Shown here piece after piece: positions 5,406 through 7,598 of a DNA stretch of 7,598 bases. Positions within the stretch are counted from its first letter, which is position 1, and every line of letters starts with the position of its first letter. The notes under the pieces were generated by a model that saw only the letters and a list, made by a program, of their open reading frames with translations, was not told the DNA's origin and did not search any database. The position numbers were made by a program, and so were the translations under genes. Source of the DNA: Campylobacteraceae bacterium (lineage in GTDB: Bacteria > Campylobacterota > Campylobacteria > Campylobacterales > Sulfurovaceae); assembly GCA_027083075.1 (NCBI GenBank), contig JALWQQ010000060.1:1-7598 (forward strand). The letters run 5' to 3'.

Positions 5406-6083
5406 TCAGGCTTTCGGCATCCCGAACTTTTGCACGATCAACTCACCCTCTTCATCAAAAGAGAGATAGTAGAGCAGATCTTTTTTGACACTCAGTCCCG
5501 CCAGATAGCGAAGCGCCAAATTTGCCTGCAAAGAGCCGATAAACATCACGATAGGTGCGGTGATGCCCCCCGGTGTGTGATCCGAGAGCGGAAAGACACC
5601 GAAGGAGGCATCTTGCATGAAGCAGACCTGCCCGTGATACGCCTCGACACTGGCGTAGATCCAAGGGATGGCATGGGCCTTGGCATAAGCATCTATCTCG
5701 TAACGCGTCTGAAGATTGTCGGTAGCGTCAAGGATGAGATCGGGTTTGATCTCGGCTTTAGCAAATGCTTCAAAGGGCTTACAGAGCGTCTCGACCTTGA
5801 CAAAGGGGTTTTTGCGCGTTACCCATGCGGCGACGCATTCGGCTTTATGGCTGCCTTCATCCTCCGTCGTAAAAGCGATCTGGCGATGGATATTGTGAAC
5901 ACTTACGGTGTCGAAGTCCACCATCGTGATCTTGCCGATACCCGATGTGCCCAGCGCCGTAGCCAAGGTACACCCCAGACCGCCCGACCCGATGATCGCC
6001 ACATGCTTCTCGGCAAGTTGCGCTTGGGTTTGCTCGCCCCAGAGTTGAATCTGTCGATGAAAATAGTCCGCTTCGCTTATCAT
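5406..6083 (-). CDS. ThiF/MoeB/HesA-family E1-like adenylyltransferase, short form without zinc cysteines
   Basis: Members adenylate the C-terminal Gly-Gly of small sulphur-carrier proteins such as ThiS or MoaD, for thiamine or molybdopterin synthesis. The protein is 225 residues, shorter than the roughly 245-250 of MoeB and ThiF. It shows GSGGLG (32-37, nucleotide binding), MVDFDTVSVHNIHRQ (54-68, with D56, N64 and R67), K80 and LDATDN (118-123), the core E1 signature. The two CxxC zinc motifs are missing and no Cys is found at the position of the ThiF catalytic Cys. After C101 only C154 remains. So it may adenylate something without taking part in thiol transfer. The ATG at 6083 overlaps the stop of the nitrilase-fold gene (ATGA) with GAGGGG 6 nt upstream. 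No ThiS/MoaD-like gene is in the window, so I give no specific gene name. Confidence 0.88.
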   Translation of the reverse strand: MISEADYFHRQIQLWGEQTQAQLAEKHVAIIGSGGLGCTLATALGTSGIGKITMVDFDTVSVHNIHRQIAFTTEDEGSHKAECVAAWVTRKNPFVKVETLCKPFEAFAKAEIKPDLILDATDNLQTRYEIDAYAKAHAIPWIYASVEAYHGQVCFMQDASFGVFPLSDHTPGGITAPIVMFIGSLQANLALRYLAGLSVKKDLLYYLSFDEEGELIVQKFGMPKA

Positions 6084-6889
6084 AACATGCCCCTCTCTTT
6101 GAGCTCTTTTTCAAATCCCCATAGTTTACGGTGCGCGATCACCTCGCTTTTGGCAATCTCTTCAACCAACATCGATTCGCGATCTTCAAGCATCATCTCC
6201 ACCTCCCCTTCGGGGTTTACCAGCATCGTATCGCCGTAGAACTTCCACTTAACCTCTTTGTCGACATACTCGCCGAGACGATTAGCTCGCAGCACGAAGC
6301 AGCCGTGCAAAAAGGCTTGGGTTTTGATGATCTCGCGCCAACGATTGTGCGATGCAAATGTCGAAGCACTCGGCAAGAGCACCAGATCGACCTTTTTGCG
6401 CTGCACCGTCTGCCAAAAGTAGTCAAAGTGCATCTCGAACCCCGCCATCACCATCACCTTGAACCCATGGTGGCGAAAGAGCATCGGCTCCTTAAGCGCC
6501 CTACTTGCGTTGGCAAAAAACGCCTGCTCGTTCCAGTGCGGATAACCGATGAGTATCTGCTGTTCGTAGTAGCGCACATAGCGCGGCGTAATGCGCACGA
6601 TCATCTTGTGTAGTGCACCGCGCTTGCGTACGACCAGCGGCGCGACAAAGACCATGTCGTAGCGCTTTGCCATCTCTTTGAGTAGCTCAAGGTGCTTTTG
6701 GCTCTGTGCAACGATCATACTCTGCGACATCGTAGTGAGCTCTTTAAAAAAGTGGTTGAGCACATACTCTCCGAAAAGCATCAGTGTCGCACCGCGCTCT
6801 TTTGCCTTTTTGAGATAAAACTCCAGACGCGTTGCATTCATCCCCAGCGTGGGCAGCTGCAGGGCGGCAACGGTAATGCGCCTATGCAT
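6080..6889 (-). CDS. Nitrilase-superfamily (carbon-nitrogen hydrolase) protein with altered catalytic residues
   Basis: Encodes 269 residues with the nitrilase/amidase alpha-beta fold: start ITVAALQLPTLGMNATRL (5-22), LMLFGEYVLN (36-45), MVMAGFEMHF (146-155), VDLVLLPSAST (167-177) and a final FYGDTMLVNPEGEV (217-230). Family enzymes cut C-N bonds with a Glu-Lys-Cys triad. E41 is present. The Lys normally found in Y-x-K-x-H-L is replaced by Gln (YEQQIL, Q110), and the Cys of the usual I-C-Y-E/D is Gly (AGFE, G150). Hydrolysis by the normal mechanism therefore looks unlikely. I choose the ATG at 6889, which follows GAGGA and overlaps the xseB stop by 8 nt. An ATG at 6919 would add 10 residues without family support. 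It shares an ATGA junction with the E1-like gene, which suggests that both proteins act together. Confidence 0.85.
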   Translation of the reverse strand: MHRRITVAALQLPTLGMNATRLEFYLKKAKERGATLMLFGEYVLNHFFKELTTMSQSMIVAQSQKHLELLKEMAKRYDMVFVAPLVVRKRGALHKMIVRITPRYVRYYEQQILIGYPHWNEQAFFANASRALKEPMLFRHHGFKVMVMAGFEMHFDYFWQTVQRKKVDLVLLPSASTFASHNRWREIIKTQAFLHGCFVLRANRLGEYVDKEVKWKFYGDTMLVNPEGEVEMMLEDRESMLVEEIAKSEVIAHRKLWGFEKELKERGML

Positions 6890-7094
6890 CGCTTTCCTCA
6901 TTGTCGGCAAACTGCGCATCGATCGTCTTTACCTTGAGCTTCGCCTCCTCAAGCATCTTTTGCGCCTCTTGGATCTTGCGCAACCCCTCTTCGTAGAGCT
7001 TGACCGATGTTTCCAAGGTGATCTCGGGATCGTTGAGTTTTTCAAGCAACGCTTTGGCGTGCGCCAACTTCTCTTCAAAACGCTCCTCTTTCAT
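6882..7094 (-). CDS. xseB: Exodeoxyribonuclease VII small subunit
   Basis: Small subunit of exonuclease VII, which degrades single-stranded DNA together with XseA. The protein is 70 residues, normal for the family, and almost wholly helical: FEEKLAHAKALLEKLNDPEI (6-25), LETSVKLYEEGLRKIQEAQK (27-46, the typical SVKLYEEG motif) and LEEAKLKVKTID (48-59). The ATG at 7094 follows AAGGAG with a spacing of 5 and overlaps the metX stop (ATGA). The stop overlaps the next gene start. xseA is not in the window. Confidence 0.95.
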   Translation of the reverse strand: MKEERFEEKLAHAKALLEKLNDPEITLETSVKLYEEGLRKIQEAQKMLEEAKLKVKTIDAQFADNEESDA

Positions 7095-7598
7095 TTTATC
7101 TCCTTTTCCAGCGCTTCGGCTACGATATCTTCGAACTTCTCAAGCTCTACCAAAAAGGCATCGTGCCCATAGTCGCTCTCGACATTAACATAGCGATGCG
7201 CCTGTGCGTTGCGCCTCATCATCTTGGCGATATGTGCCATCTCTTCGGGAAAGAAGAGATAGTCCGACGCAAACGAAAGTAGCCAGACATCCGCCTTGAT
7301 ACGTTTGATCGCCTCGTGAAGCGAATCGTACCCGCGCGCCAAATTGAAGGTATTGATCGCCTTGACGATATAGAGGTAACTGAGCGGATCGAAATGTTTG
7401 GCGAAGTTGGCGGTATTGTACTCCATGTAACGCTCCACCTCGTAGCGCCCGAAGAGCTCAAAGAGCCCGTCGGTAGCGACATAGTTACGCCCGAACTTTC
7501 GATCCATCGAGGCGGGCGAAAGGTAAGAGATGTGCCCTGCGATGCGCCCGATCGCCAGACCGTCGAGTCCATGCTCTTTGAATGTTTCGGAATCATAG
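7091..7598 (-). CDS. metX: Homoserine O-acetyltransferase, C-terminal part (5' end outside window)
   Basis: Acetylates L-homoserine with acetyl-CoA for methionine synthesis by direct sulphhydrylation. The reading frame is open to the right edge at 7598, and 168 residues are visible of about 370. The visible start GLAIGRIAGHISYLSP, then SMDRKFGRN, is a MetX hallmark. The alpha/beta-hydrolase triad is partly seen: the Asp in SFASDYLFFPEE (D112 of the fragment) and the His in ESDYGHDAFL (H145). The nucleophilic Ser lies outside. An internal ATG at 7507 is not the start. The stop overlaps the xseB start by 4 nt, so it heads the metX-xseB-nitrilase-ThiF unit as far as can be seen here. The distinction from serine acetyltransferases of the same family cannot be made for certain on this fragment. 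Confidence 0.94.
   Translation of the reverse strand, partial: YDSETFKEHGLDGLAIGRIAGHISYLSPASMDRKFGRNYVATDGLFELFGRYEVERYMEYNTANFAKHFDPLSYLYIVKAINTFNLARGYDSLHEAIKRIKADVWLLSFASDYLFFPEEMAHIAKMMRRNAQAHRYVNVESDYGHDAFLVELEKFEDIVAEALEKEIK

Noticed and set aside
5430..6239. Plus-strand open frame of 269 codons opposite the E1-like and nitrilase-fold genes
   Set aside because: Antisense to two genes with clear family motifs. No plausible domain, signal peptide or RBS; the length reflects codon bias of the minus-strand genes.
6131..6613. Plus-strand open frame of 160 codons inside the nitrilase-fold gene
   Set aside because: His-rich translation with no family pattern; a shadow of the minus-strand codons.
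6890..6919. Earlier ATGs at 6919 and 6901 as start of the nitrilase-fold gene
   Set aside because: They add residues before the family start and lie deep in xseB; the ATG at 6889 has GAGGA at correct spacing.
1..7598. tRNA, rRNA, CRISPR arrays, insertion sequences, attachment sites
   Set aside because: No cloverleaf, spaced direct repeats, transposase motifs or flanking target duplications were seen on reading both strands.

Overview
The window comes from the chromosome of a Campylobacterota (Epsilonproteobacteria) member. I infer this from the gene order rplU-rpmA-obg-proB-fmt, which is the order known in Campylobacter jejuni and relatives, from a ProB that lacks the PUA domain, and from promoters with clear TATAAT boxes but no recognisable -35. 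G+C is moderate, roughly 50% by eye, so a Sulfurovum/Nitratifractor-like lineage is more likely than Campylobacter or Helicobacter. The genus is a guess. Coding density is very high and nearly every gene is on the minus strand.

Right part, read right to left: metX (5' end outside the window), xseB, a nitrilase-fold protein and a ThiF/MoeB-like E1 enzyme form one tightly coupled unit, with 4-nt ATGA overlaps at metX/xseB and at nitrilase/ThiF. The nitrilase-fold protein appears to have lost two of its three catalytic residues. The E1-like protein lacks the usual zinc cysteines. After a short gap with a 15-bp palindrome resembling a PerR/Fur-family operator come a small lipoprotein and ridA.

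Middle: a plus-strand pair encodes a minimal nucleotidyltransferase (MNT) and a HEPN-domain protein, the layout of HEPN/MNT toxin-antitoxin modules. Its last gene meets ridA tail to tail over a shared palindromic TTAA. It is divergent from rplU.

Left part, read right to left: rplU-rpmA (ribosomal proteins bL21 and bL27), then a plus-strand gene for a small cysteine-containing lipoprotein that interrupts the usual rpmA-obg junction, then obg-proB-fmt. Obg and ProB overlap by 13 nt, and fmt starts 2 nt after proB. fmt runs off the left edge, missing about its last 30 residues.

The housekeeping genes cover translation initiation (fmt), ribosome structure and assembly (rplU, rpmA, obg), proline synthesis (proB), methionine synthesis (metX), DNA repair (xseB) and metabolite damage control (ridA). 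The accessory or less understood parts are the HEPN/MNT pair, two lipoproteins of unknown function, the degenerate nitrilase and the E1-like protein. I see no rRNA, tRNA, insertion sequence or CRISPR array. No gene-free stretch exceeds 150 nt.
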